Assembly (NCBI GenBank): GCA_016081115.2
Contig: CM071930.1
Span: 27,977,641 to 28,041,640, forward strand
Direction of reading: 5' to 3'
From: Rehmannia glutinosa
Taxonomy: Eukaryota; Streptophyta; Magnoliopsida; Lamiales; Orobanchaceae
DNA: 64,000 nucleotides
This document shows positions 45,037-55,740 of the stretch, one piece after another. Position 1 is the stretch's first letter. Every line of letters starts with the position of its first letter. The position numbers and the translations under genes are program-made. The notes under the pieces were generated by a model, which searched no databases, was not told the origin of the DNA, and worked only from the letters and a program-made list of their open reading frames with translations.

Positions 45037-45956
45037 TTATATTTGGTGCTACTAATGAATCTTTGTGCAAGAAATTTTCTAAGTTAATGCAAGGTGAATA
45101 TAATAGAGGAGCTTAATTTCTTCCTTGGACTCAAAATTAAGCAATGCCAAGAAGGTATTTATATTTCACAATCAAAATATATAAAAGAACTTTTAAAGAA
45201 GTTCGGCATTGAAGGAGGAAGAATCGTCACTACTCCAATGGCAACCAATATCAAGCTAGATAAAGATGAAAAAGGCAAGTCGGTTGATGAATCAAAGTAT
45301 CGAGGTATGAGTAGTAGTTTACTTTATTTAACCGCAAGTAGACCGGATATTCTCATGATGTATGCCTATGTGCTCGTTTTCAAAGCAATCCCAAAGAATC
45401 TCATATGAGTGCCGTTAAAAGGATTTTTCGATATTGGAAATGCACTATTTCTTATAGTTTGTTTTATCCAAAGAATGAAAAATTTTCTCTTAAAGGATAA
45501 AGTGATTCGGACTATGCGGAAAATATTGATGATCGCAAAAGTACTTTTGGATCATGTTAATTTTTAGGCGATTGCCTAATATCTTGGTTTTCAAAGAAAC
45601 AAAATTGTGTTTCATTATCAACGGCCGAAGCCGAATATATTTCCGCGACTTTTTGTTGTACTCAATTGCTTTGGATGAAACAAACCTTAGCGGATTACAA
45701 ATGTTCTTTTGAAAGTGTTCCTATTTTTTGTGATAACACATCCACAATAAACATTGCTCAAAACCCGGTTCATCATAGTCGTACTAAACATATTGAGGTT
45801 CGTCATCATTTTCTAAGGGACTGTGTTTCCAAACAAAAAATTGAGATGTCTTTTGTTCCGTCTCAAGATCAACTCGCGGATATTTTTACAAAACCGCTTA
45901 CCGCCGAGTCTTTTGCTTCAATTCGAGCTCGTTTAGGCATAATGCATATTGAATAA
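45037..45956 (+). pseudogene. pol: S5: RT C-terminal part and RNase H (second Sirevirus-like family)
   Basis: The gene begins just after the YVDD position with FGATNESLCKKFSKLMQGE, where S4 interrupts it. It continues with EELNFFLGLKIKQCQEGIYI, YIKELLKKFGIEGGRIVTTP, SKYRGMSSSLLYLTASRPDI, then RNase H: GYSDSDYAE (after a stop), STAEAEYISATFCCTQLLWM, FCDNTSTINIAQNPVHHSRT, KHIEVRHHFLRDCVSKQKIE and LADIFTKPLTAESF, ending IMHIE-TAA at 45954-45956. The C-terminal 97 codons are open. One stop (near 45499), one stop at the TFGSC-F position and one frame break (near 45360) occur. It is clearly different from the S1-S4/S6 family in both protein and LTR. Confidence 0.92.
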
Positions 45957-47202
45957 GGTCTATGTTTGCATTTTGCGCAGTTTTAAACTTATGGGTGAAA
46001 AATCGGATTTTTTTTATCAAAAATGGGACACTGCCTAAAAAATTTCTCCAAGCACCGGATGGAGGGAGGTCGACCGGTCGACCTCAGCCTGGAGCGGCCG
46101 AATTGCCCTTCAACCGGTCAAGCATAGTGGTTTCTTGGTTTAAATTTGTTCTGTCCTCTGTCTTTGTTATTTCACACGGTTTTCTTCCATTTTTCAACCC
46201 CTTTGCAAATTTCACACACAATTCACTCAAAATGATTTCTTTCTTGTAAATTCTATATTTTTGAGTTTATATTACTCGTATTTCATCATTATTACCCGAC
46301 TTATCCGATTAATTGGTAAGTTTAATTCCTTTTTAATCTCAATTGGGTTGAACCCTTGAGAAAGTGCTTATATTTTGATATTTTGATGAACTTCTTGTAT
46401 AATTGTGTTGGGTATGATGATTGTTGTTGGATGATATTTATAGAATTGCATTTGGTGATGAAAATTTGGACTTGATTACATTTACAAAGTTTATATACAT
46501 CTTCGATGTTACTCTTCGCACGCCAAGTGTTTGATAAAATGTTTCAATGAAAATTTATTCTCTTACATGATTCTCTTGATTTCAAAAGTCTTATATGTTT
46601 ATAGAGATCATGTTTTGTCAATCAAATGAGCTTTACAAATCATCTTATCGAATTTTCCCTTATTATTTGGAATTTTAAAGCTCTTTGATCAAAACCTCGA
46701 TAATTCGATGGAAATGCGCACTTTGATATGATTATATGATGTTTTTATCGTGCTAACACTCTTTTTGATGATTCCAAAGGAGGAGAAACATGAAACAAGC
46801 TCATTAGCTCAAAGAAGCTATAAAAAGCTCACAGAAAAAGCTATAAGCTGTGATTGAAAAAGCCAAAAGCTGTGGATGTGAATTAGTCCAATGGATGAAT
46901 AATGGACTTTTATTATGGCTAATGATTTATTTTTGATAAGGAGAGCTTCTAAGCTCGTGAAATTCAAGCTTAAATTGTGAAAGCTAAGCTTCTAGCTTTT
47001 AGTTGTTTGCTTCTATACTTACTCTTGTTGAGGATGTTGATAGGGGGAGCTTATATAAAATATTTTTTGAAAAATCTTTGCTCCTATCATTGTGTCTTTA
47101 TTCATGATAAGTGTTGCTTAAAATGGATTGTTGATTTAGACCGGAAAAATGCGTATTGTTTTAAAAATCGATCTCCTAAAATTGTTTTGGTTTGTAATCA
47201 TC
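45957..47202 (+). other. S5: long 3' region between pol and the PPT
   Basis: About 1.25 kb of AT-rich sequence, with no ORF matching a known domain. It holds an 18-nt perfect palindrome aggtcgaccggtcgacct at 46067-46084. It also holds purine tracts (gaggagaaacatgaaa near 46790; gatagggggagctta near 47038), which fit the multiple PPT-like motifs described for Sireviruses. The + strand ORFs at 45962-46249 and 46977-47222 are short and unlike any protein I recognise. Confidence 0.6.
46067..46084. repeat. 18-nt GGTCGACC palindrome
   Basis: aggtcgaccggtcgacct equals its own reverse complement. Degenerate relatives recur inside the S5 LTR at 47396-47413, 47479-47500 and 47689-47706. Confidence 0.85.
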
Positions 47203-47216
47203 AAAAAGAGGGAGTT
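47203..47216 (+). other. S5: polypurine tract
   Basis: aaaaagagggagtt is immediately before the LTR start TGTTAGAAAAATATT. Confidence 0.88.
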
Positions 47217-48436
47217 TGTTAGAAAAATATTTTTATCATGATTTTGATGATTTTGTTTAACTAAGTTTTTACACCAAAACAACGTTCCTAAATGTTGTCC
47301 AAATACTCCTAATCGATTTAAATTATTATTACTAATTTTTCGGAGTATTTCTTGAAGTTTATTTTCGACAAAAATTGGACAAACACTTCTATTTTGAGGT
47401 CAACTGGTCGCCCTAGAGGGCAACACGTGCCTGAAAGTTGAAACTTGAAACAAAAACAAAACAGGAGGATTTTCGGAGGAGGTCGACCTTTGTGGTCGAC
47501 AGGTGTCTGAATGCCCAGTTTTCTTAAAAACTCTTCTCTCTCTTGTTTTGGGCATGTTGGATCGATCCAAGGAGAGGGTGACTGGTCGAACATGCCTTCG
47601 ACCAATCCAACCCCCTTCGACCGGTCCAACCCCTGGTTTATCCCGTGTCTGAATCTCTGATTTACTTTTAAACATTCGAAATTTCTTAAGGTCAACCGGT
47701 CGACCTATGTTATTTTTGACAGCAAATTCAAAACGTTAACAAGCCATTATCAGCAATCTTGAAGTGAATATGGAGGAGCCTATGTTGGAGATCCAATCTT
47801 GAAGACTCTCTTATAAATAGATGAAGGCTTTGAAGGAACAAAACAACAACACAAGCAAACAACACAACAAGAAAATCTGCAAATTTCTCTAAGCTTTCAT
47901 ATTTTACATTCTTGTTGAAATAGCCTAAGTCTATCACTTGCACATCTTGAGGTCTACTCTTTTATTCTTGATTACACTTGCACTTCAAAGTTGTATACTT
48001 CATTATCGAGTTGTAATCTTGCATTTGTCAATCATTCAAAACAAGATATCCTTGTTAGTGTTATTGTGGTAAGAACACACTTGGGTGACCTTAGGTGTTG
48101 AAGAGTGTAGTACTCTTCATAAGTGAAGGAAGATTGTGGTAATCTCCTTGGTGGTGTTGTAAGAAGAGTGTGGTACTCTTCAAGGTGAAGGGGTAATAAG
48201 TTTGGTAATTATTAATAAAATTCTTTTTTTTTTCGAAACTCATCCTGGATATACTGGGGTGGTAGAGCACGTAGTTCGTAGGAGGGGTGAAGATCTTTAA
48301 ATCATCGTGTGTTGTTTATTTTTCCGCACTTACATTCTTTCTATCATCTTCACATTCGAAAAAGAGGGAAAAACTTGGAAAATCGGCATAATCTATTCAC
48401 TCCCCCTCTAGATTATCGTAGCCACTTGGACTAACA
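47217..48436 (+). mobile_element. S5: 3' LTR (1,220 bp)
   Basis: It starts TGTTAGAAAAAT and ends GGACTAACA, so the ends form a perfect 6-bp inverted repeat (TGTTAG/CTAACA). TATA box tataaata at 47812-47819. Near the 3' end it has the pyrimidine-rich 'ttcactccccctctagatt' common at copia U5 ends. The small ORFs here are not genes. The partner 5' LTR is outside the window or lost. Confidence 0.9.
47812..47819 (+). promoter_or_regulatory. S5 LTR TATA box
   Basis: TATAAATA in the context ctcttataaatagatgaagg, followed by the acaacacaagcaaacaac leader. Confidence 0.65.
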
Positions 48437-49503
48437 GGACTCTGCCAAACGCATTTTTTCGGAGTTCTTTTCCCGTTCGAACTCTACAAGTGATCTCTCC
48501 AAGCATCTATTAAAGGGACCCAAGACTTGCATGAAAATTCATTCATGAATACAGCATACAACACATCAAATTATGCAGGAACACAAGATTCGAAGTCTTC
48601 TGAGAGAGGAGGGCTAGGTCGTGAAGAACACCACAAGGCCTTTCGCATCTACGGGAGCACAAGAGCTTCGAAGGCTTAGGAGGGGAATCCATCCTGACAA
48701 GAATGGGTTTTCTTTCTATGTCTAGATCTCTTGTCTGTGCTTAAACGATGTCATAATGTTGGTTTCAAATTTGCATATGAATTTGTTATCAATGTTTGGC
48801 TAATCTTTCGGATCTTAGGGACATAATTGAAATGTTGATTCATGTTAAATCTTGATTAATTATTTTCTTAATTGATTCATGCTTTCTATTTTATGAATTA
48901 GAGTGCTTATTTATAATTGCTATTTATTTGGCTGGGAATATTTTTCATGTCATATATGATAGTATGAAATTTGGAAGAGGAGTTCTAACAAAGACGAAAA
49001 TCAAATTTAGACATAAACAGGTATATCGAGTTGGGAGACCTATAACTATTTGTGGGAAGTCATTCAATTCATAGATCTTTTGGGAGTTAATAATAGTTGT
49101 ATCGAGTCGTGAGACCTACAATTGTTATCAATCTAATTTTTATGCGCCACCCGGGAGGGGGAATAAACTAACTTAGGAATTGAACCCATAGAATTGTATG
49201 AATTGGTTTGGAAACTTTAATTGGATTTAATATTGAAGAAACATGTTGAGATTATGTTCCTAAGGTTGCTCCTGTAGTTGTTGAAAATACTTGTGGGGTT
49301 CGCAAATTTATTTATTTTATTTCTTTATTTTCAATTTTTACTTAAATTAGATATTCGATCGCTTCAATAAAATTGGAATGTGATATTATTATAGCCTAAG
49401 TATTTCACATATCAATCCCTGAGGAATACGACCTTGCTTGCCATTATTCTGTAAACTACATTGTACACTTGCAGTTGTATGATCCAAATATTTTTGGCGA
49501 AGA
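48437..49503 (+). mobile_element. A2: Athila-like LTR, 5'-truncated
   Basis: From about 48465 it matches the reverse complement of A1 LTR sequence (gatctctccaagcatctat, then agggacccaag, then aacaccacaaggcc, then the agacataaa and tacgaccttgcttg blocks). It ends at ...ttttggcgaaga, 6 nt before the PBS. Compared with the A1 LTRs roughly the first 450-500 bp are missing. 48437-48465 is the junction with S5. Confidence 0.88.
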
Positions 49504-49509
49504 AGTTTT

Positions 49510-49529
49510 TGGCGCCATTGGCGGGGATT
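49510..49529 (+). other. A2: primer binding site (Asp-tRNA type)
   Basis: tggcgccattggcggggatt is close to the complement of the plant tRNA-Asp 3' end (TGGCGCCGTTGCCGGGGATC), with two mismatches in the first 17 nt. Asp-tRNA priming is typical of Athila and related gypsy elements. Confidence 0.85.
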
Positions 49530-49673
49530 GATAGATTCTACATAGATATAGTAATAAGTAGTTCAATCTTAATTGAAGCATATTTTTTTATTGTTTTTAA
49601 AATTTTCGAAATTGTTTATTATTTATTTATCATTTTTCGGTCCTAACATTGTTTTGTTAAGTGTAGATAGTGC

Positions 49674-50412
49674 ATGATCACGCGTTCCAAATCTACCGAA
49701 CTAATACCCATTGATTTGGAAATCGAGAAGACAACGAAGCAATTAAAAAAAAGAGCCAAAGCAATGTCGGATGGGACAAATCCAACGCAGTGAACAACAG
49801 AAACAATGAGGAGCGCACACTTGGGGCAGACGTCCAAGACCGAATTTTAGAAAGGCCCGCGAGAAGGGTAGTTAGGGACTACTTCCAGCCGGAGATAAGT
49901 CAAACTTATGGGAGTACGGCCCACCTGCCGATCAATACAAACAACTTTGAACTAAACCATGCATTGATCCAGATGGTGTCACAAAATCAGTTTGGGGGTA
50001 GAGACATTGAGGATCCAAACGCGCATGTGGCGCACTTTTTAGAAATTTGTGATATTGTTAAAATGAATGGCGTTTCTGAGGATATCATTCGATGCCGCCT
50101 TTTCGCATTCTCTCTACACGATAAGGCTAAGGGATGGTTATGCTCTCTAACACCACCAACAAATTGGGCAGAACTAAGTCATCGGTTTCTAGCCAAATAC
50201 TTTCTCCCCAGTAAGACGCTGCAACTGAATCTGAGATCGCCCAGTTTAGGCAATTAGATGTTGAGCCACTATATGAAACATGGGATAGATTCTGGGAATT
50301 GCTAAGGAAGTGCCCTCAACACGGATATCCCGACTAGCAACAGGTCATGTATTTCTATAATGGTTTGAGTGGCAACACAAGAATGATTATAGATGATGCA
50401 TCTGGGGGTGCA
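49674..50412 (+). pseudogene. gag: A2: gag of an Athila-like gypsy element
   Basis: The ATG at 49674 opens MITRSKSTELIPIDLEIEKT. A stop and frame change occur near 49790, and the second frame reads RVVRDYFQPEISQTYG, NNFELNHALIQMVSQNQFGG, EDPNAHVAHFLEICDIVKMN, SEDIIRCRLFAFSLHDKAKG and WAELSHRFLAKYFLPSK. This is the retrotransposon gag domain in its usual order. After another frame change near 50225 it continues to MYFYNGLSGNTRMIIDDASG and GALL. There it is cut at a microhomology (gcattgct) and joined to an inverted 3' tail. No pol follows. The gag domain is convincing; the gene is dead. Confidence 0.9.
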
Positions 50413-50778
50413 TTGCTCGTCCTCGAGCAATTTAACCATAATAATATTAAGGGGTAAAAACGAACACCCAAGAACACTATGAACATTAAATAGTATTTGA
50501 CTCCATATTTAAGAAAACTATGTAATTCATAATAAAGGAGTCATCATTCATAAACTCGGCATAGTCAATACTCTTTTGGGTACTTGATATCGCGACTCAT
50601 AAGTAGGTAGTGTATCATTCGACTCTCAGAATTGTATGGAAAGTGTTTACGCTAAAATTCAATTCAGTGAAAGTAGAACTGCCATATGCTTGCAAATCGT
50701 CTAACATCTCGATCCCTTTTGTGTGCACAACTTAAGAATCAAAAAGGACTTTTTATTAGGTTGTAATGTAGACTCTTT
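50413..50778 (-). mobile_element. A2: inverted Athila-like 3' internal tail
   Basis: The sequence cgtcctcgagcaattt...ggggtaaaaacgaacaccc, with aacactatgaacattaaatag after it, matches 8165-8520 and 11690-12050 of A1 in the same + direction. That is the opposite orientation to the A2 gag next to it. It ends near 50778 where S6 begins. Confidence 0.85.
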
Positions 50779-51835
50779 TGATATCTGCCTCAACATATGG
50801 ACTCTTATGAATAGTTGGTTGATTTATCTTGTCAGCTAACTCATCAATGTCTTCTCCATTAACATTAGGTTTATCAAAAATGACATGGATAGACTCTTCT
50901 GTGACCATAGTCCTCTTATTTAGCACTCTGAATGCTTTACTCTCAGCTGAGTATCCCAAAAAGATACCTTCATCATCTTTAGCATCAAAAGCTTTCAAGT
51001 TGTCCTTGTCATTGTTGTGAATGAAATACTTACGTCCAAAGATATGAAAATATCCAACATTTGGCTTCCTCCCTATCCAAATTTCATAAGGGGTTTTGGA
51101 TAGTTGCTTATTGATCATACACCTATTCTGAGTGTAGCAAGCAGTATTAATGGCTTCATCCCAAAATCTCTTGGGCAATCCAACTTCAGCTAACATGGTC
51201 CTAACATGGTCCTTGCAGCTTCCTTGAGAGTTTTGTTCCTTCTTTCAGCTATTCCATTCTGTTGTGGAGTTCTTGCAGCTGACAACTCATGAGAAATATC
51301 ATTTTCTATGCAATACTGAGTTATATTTCCATTGACAAACTCAATGGAATATATCATACCTTATCTTGATAATGGTTTGCCTCTTGTCATTTTGAACTCT
51401 TCTCGTCAGCTGAGGAAGCTTTTGCAAAGTTTCCTTCTTTTTACACATAAAAATGGTCCATGTGTATCTTGAATAATCATTTACCACCAGTAAGGTGTAT
51501 TTCTTTCCACTAATTCTGGTTGGTTCAACAAGACCAAACAAACCCATATGCAATAAGTGTAATATCCTGGTTGAAGAAAGATTTGGCTTATCCTTAAATG
51601 AAGACTTTATTTGCTTTCCTATCTGGCATGCATCACAAATGCTTTCCTTCTTGTATACTGAGTCTAGCAATCCTTCCACAAGATGACTCCTTGCAAGCTT
51701 GTTGATTGTCTTAAAATTCAGGTGACATGGCTTTTTGTGCCACAACCAACTTGATTCGGCTATACTCTTGGCTAACAGATATGTACTAGGTGTAGCAGTT
51801 AACCAATCCAGTACATACATGTTTTTCTATCTTGA
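50779..51835 (-). pseudogene. pol: S6 (copy a): pre-integrase and integrase
   Basis: From 51820: YVLDWLTATPSTYLLAKS, SSWLWHKKPCHLNFKTINKL, SICDACQIGKQIKSSF (zinc region intact), then LHMGLFGLVEPTRIS, where the first catalytic Asp is Gly, VVNDYSRYTWTIFMCKKKE, and IRYD, where the second Asp block is broken by a deletion and frameshift near 51345. The Glu block AERRN is readable near 51240. The C-terminal part 50779-51196 (GLPKRFWDEAINTACYTQNR, GRKPNVGYFHIFGRKYFIHN, DDEGIFLGYSAESKAF) is open for about 145 codons. RT is missing. Confidence 0.88.
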
Positions 51836-52170
51836 TCCAGATAGCACAACCTCATTGGATTCAACATCCTTGATCTTGCAAACTCCCATGTTGAATTCTA
51901 CATTGTAGCCCTTATCATAGAGTTGACTAATGTTCAACAGATTGAATTGAGCCCTTCAACATAGGCTACATCTATGATTTCTAGTCCATTTTTCCTTATG
52001 GATCTTGTGCCTTTGATCTCCCCTAGAGCTTCATTTTCTCCAAATATGACTTTAGTCCCTATTGCTTCCTTGAAGTTTGATAAATTTCTTTTATTCCCTG
52101 TCATATGTCTGGAACAACCATTATCCATGTACCAGGTTCCTTGGCACTCAGCTATTCCTTGAACCTGCAA
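51836..52170 (-). pseudogene. pol: S6 (copy a): protease
   Basis: The frame from 52170 reads MQVQGIAECQGTWYMDNGCS and RHMTGNKRNL, then KVIFGENEALGEIKGTRSIR. The protease triad DSG is DNG here and also in copy b, so the active-site Ser was lost before the duplication. The region to 51836 is frameshifted. Confidence 0.85.
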
Positions 52171-53560
52171 TCAAGGAAATTAGTTCTTAGGTACCCATAC
52201 TTGTCTGGGTCCTAAGGGGTTAGCACTATCAGTTGATCCAACCAACCTATAGACAAATGGTCTGACTCTAATAGGTTGCCACCTATCAGTTCCATAATCA
52301 TAATGAACATTAGCAAATTGCTTAGGAGGTTTAGGCTCACAAAACTATCTATTCTGTCTGTATGCCTGTGTGTGAGCTTGTGCCTTTGCTTTCTTGAGAT
52401 AGTAATGGAACTTTTGCGCATATTGGGCATTGTGCTTCGGTGCATATGTGTGCTGATAATGGTTCATATGCCTTGGGAATGATCTATTTTTGGTTTGAGG
52501 TCTTTGCCACTTGGGCTTGTTTCCCTTAGAACTTGGATGATGTCTCATTTGATTGTTCCAATCAGCTTGGCTGGGATAATTTCTACAATTCCCATCATAT
52601 GGCTTTCTCTGCTGAAACCTCTGGGGCTTTCGGTAGTTTTATTTTGATTTCACAGAATATTTTCGGTTTGGTGTCTATGATGGACTCTTCAGAATTTAAT
52701 TCCAGTTGTCCTTTCAGCATACTCTGCTGGCTTTTTGTCTTTGCTTTATATCCTAGGCCAGCATGGTTGTGATTGTGTTTATGAGTGGGTGTGCGTGTAA
52801 CATATGGTGCTTTGGATTTTTGGACTCCCTCATTACTTTAGGATCCTTTTTTCCATTACCACTCTTGCAGTTTGGGCGTGAACAGAAGAATAAAATCCTA
52901 TGCATGTTTTATCTACACTTTCCTTTTGTATCATTATCAATTCATCCAATGATTTTTCAAATCATTGGATGAATTGATAAATGATGCAATCACATTTTTC
53001 AAATCTTTTTCCCTATTTTCTCTTTCAGCTAAGTCAGCTTAAATCTTAGCTATTTCATCCTTCAGCTCAGTGTTCTCAGCAGCTATGTGACTTAGAGTAC
53101 TCAGCTCCTTAGTCAACTATGTAGCTTTTGAGCTGGCTGTTTTCCTCATTTAAAAGTGTGTGTGAGGTCTTTACATGCTCAAAATCTTTCATCATTTGCC
53201 TAATGAATCATAAAGATCAGTAGGTGATGAAGTGTTTGTGTCACTATCACTATCATCAGAATTAGAATGAGATGAGTTAGAATGTACCTCATCTTCCTGT
53301 TCTTTGGCCATGAGGCATATCAAAGACTCTTTTTTTTTTTGTGTCCGAGAAGTAATCAGCCTCACTTTCGCCTCGACTCATTTGGTCTTTGCACTGGCCG
53401 TGTCTCTGCAGCCTTCAGCAGCAACATAGCTTTTTCTTTTCTTGTCTTCTCTCTCTCAAGACTTTTATTTCTTCCTCATTTATGTACTTTTTGAATGGTG
53501 GATAGGGGGACCAACAACAAAATGTCTGGTTGTCTCATAGTTCAAAGACAGGTTCTCAAC
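52171..53560 (-). pseudogene. S6 (copy a): Gag C-terminal region, coiled coil replaced by a hairpin
   Basis: The Tyr/Gln/His-rich segment (52276-52540: YAPKHNAQYAQKFHYYLKKA) and Pro-rich parts match S2 and S4. The coiled coil (about 53000-53160) is degraded. At 52935-52979 the sequence forms a perfect 21-bp inverted repeat with a 3-nt loop, not present in S2, S3 or S4. The acidic Ser/Asp stretch is at 53230-53280. There are numerous breaks. Confidence 0.75.
52935..52979. repeat. Perfect 21-bp inverted repeat, 3-nt loop
   Basis: tatcaattcatccaatgatt(t) at 52935-52955 is exactly inverted at 52959-52979 with loop ttc. An identical structure is at 56504-56548 in the duplicated unit. Confidence 0.93.
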
Positions 53561-54470
53561 TTTCTAGAGGTTAGCTCTTTCATCTCTCTGATTATCAGCT
53601 CTCTGATATTCAGTCCTCTGATGGTCAGCTCTCTTTGGTGGTCTATCTTCCCTTGCTTTGAAGAACTTGTTGAATCTCTTCACCATAAGGGAAATCTCCT
53701 CCTGGTTAATGGCTTCCTTGGATTCAGCTCTTTTAGATTCTCCAGCCATGAGTGCAGCTGTCTTGGGTACAACAGTCTCTTCTTGCTCTTTCCGTCTGAG
53801 CTCAAATTCATAAGCTAAGTTTAAGAACAACTCATGGTTGTATTTTCTTGTAAGGTCCATTGAATGTCTCAAAGTCATCACCTTCATTTCCTACTTAGCT
53901 GGGAGCGACCTGAGAATTTTCATACACATTTTATTATGTGTATATTCTTTGCCTACAGCTGAGAGCTCATTGGTTATCTGTATGAATCTGGCATCCAGGT
54001 GGTCCAGACTCTCACTTGCAAGCATTTTGAAATTTTCAAGCTTTTGTACAGCAACAATTAATTTATTTTCTTTAATTTGATCTGATCCTTCACAAATTAA
54101 AGTAAGTTTCCCCCATATTACTTTAGCCGTTCTCCAATATTTCACTTTGTTTAACATGACCTTAAAGAGGGTTTTATACAAAATGTCCTTGGCAACATTA
54201 TCCAAGTTGTATCTTTTTCTATCATCGTTCTTCCACTTGCATCGAGGCTTCTCGACCATTGCTGGTGTTGGTGCAACAAGTACATCATCTTCTCCTTCAG
54301 CAGGAGCAACACCTCTTACGGTTGTATTGATTTTCAATATTTGTAGTGGCCTATCCTCAATGGCAAATCATCATCTCATGTAAAGGTGGAAGTTGTGCCT
54401 GCATGCGTATTTTCCAATCATCAAATTCCTCAACAGTGAACATTGGAATGCGAGTTAGATTTGCTTCCAT
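53561..54470 (-). pseudogene. gag: S6 (copy a): gag
   Basis: The ATG at 54470 opens MEANLTRIPMFTVEEFDDWK, then IRMQAQLPPLHE with a small deletion. 54337-53891 is open: RGVAPAEGEDDVLV, KPRCKWKNDDRKRYNLDNVA, ILYKTLFKVMLNKVKYWRTA, KLENFKMLASESLDHLDARF and MKILRSLPAK, then a stop. It continues MKVMTLRHSMDLTRKYNHEL and EEISLMVKRFNKFFKA. The knuckle region near 53530 is damaged, unlike copy b. Confidence 0.9.
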
Positions 54471-54579
54471 TATAATAACTTGTTTTGCAAGAAAATCTTT
54501 AAAACAGAAAGTGTTGTATTCTTTGAAAAAGAATGAGATCCAGTTAAGTGACCAGTGCGGAAGGCTCAATGAACCAACT

Positions 54580-54591
54580 GCTCTGATACTA
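54580..54591 (-). other. S6 (copy a): degenerate primer binding site
   Basis: On the minus strand tagtatcagagc differs from TGGTATCAGAGC at one position, 2 nt inside the LTR end at 54594. Confidence 0.88.
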
Positions 54592-54593
54592 TT

Positions 54594-55081
54594 TGTAGGT
54601 CCCAATGGGTGATAAAGAAAAGTCTAGAAGGGGAGGGTTGAATAGACTTTACAAAATTTTCGATTTAGTCCTTTTTAAATTCAGAGTTGTCTCAAGTCAG
54701 TTGGGTCCTTGGTTGACAACTAAGTTTACTTGCACAACATAGTTAGCAACTCAACAAATTCGACTGAGTTGTTGATAGTATAACTTAACTGATTCAATTA
54801 ACTTTTTAAATACTGAGTAGACTTGGTTTTTACAGCGGAAGACTTTCACCTTTATGTGAAATATGTTTTTCAACACCTGTTTTAAGCCTAGTTATTATCA
54901 GTTGACTTAGTAAATTAAACAAACATCAGTATAAGTATGCAAGAATAAAAGTATGCTGATTGTAAATGACGCAAACAATTTTATTGTGGTTTGAGTATGG
55001 AGTAATTCCTCTAATCCACTCTTCTCCATCCCCTGGATGAATCAACTAATGTAACTGTAACTTTTTTACAAAATGTTGACA
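54594..55081 (-). mobile_element. S6 (copy a): LTR fragment (488 bp)
   Basis: It is the U5-side portion of the LTR, ending TTGGGACCTACA in minus sense, cut at 55081 where it is joined to pol of unit b. It is nearly identical to 58168-58655. Confidence 0.9.
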
Positions 55082-55740
55082 CTAATTCTGGTTGGTTCAA
55101 CAAGACCAAACAAACCCATATGCAATAAGTGTAATATCCTGGTTGAAGAAAGATTTGGCTTATCCTTAAATGAAGACTTTATTTGCTTTCCTATCTGGCA
55201 TGCATCACAAATGCTTTCCTTCATATACTGAGTCTGGCAATCCTTCCACAAGATGACTCCTTGCAAGCTTGTTGATTGTCTTGAAATTCAGGTGACATGG
55301 CTTTTTGTTCCACAACCAACTTGATTCGGCTATACTCTTGGCTAACAGATATTTGCTAGATTTAGCAGTTAACCAATCCAGTACATACATGTTTTTCTAT
55401 CCTGATCCTGATAGCACAACCTCATTGGATTCAACATCCTTGATCTTGCAAACTCCCATGCTGAATTCTACATTGTAGCCCTTATCATAGAGTTGACTAA
55501 TGTTCAACAGATTGAATTGAGCCTTTCAACATAGGCTACATCTGTGATTTCTAGTCAATTTTTCCTTATGGATCTTGTGCCTTTGATCTCCCCTAGAGCT
55601 TCATTTTCTCCAAATATGACTTTAGTCCCTATTGCTTCCTTGAAGTTTGATAACTTTCTTTTATTCCCTGTCATATGTCTGGAACAACCATTATCTATGT
55701 ACCAGATTCCTTGGCACTCAGCTGTTCCTTGAACCTGCAA
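55082..55740 (-). pseudogene. pol: S6 (copy b): protease and pre-integrase, truncated
   Basis: The frame from 55740 reads MQVQGTAECQGIWYIDNGCS (DNG as in copy a), KVIFGENEALGEIKGTRSIR, then YVLDWLTAKSSKYLLAKS, SSWLWNKKPCHLNFKTINKL, CDACQIGKQIKSSF and LHMGLFGLVEPTRIS. It is cut at 55082 by the duplication junction. A 4-bp difference from copy a near 55224 changes the frame after the VYE/VYKK position. Confidence 0.88.

Larger units (their letters stand above)
51508..55081 (-). repeat. S6: tandem duplication, unit a (about 3,574 bp)
   Basis: It is collinear with 55082-58655 at offset 3572-3574 along its entire length, with only scattered substitutions and a few small indels. It covers IN (from ctaattctggttgg) through PR, gag, PBS and the first 488 bp of the LTR (to gttgaca). 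Confidence 0.95.
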
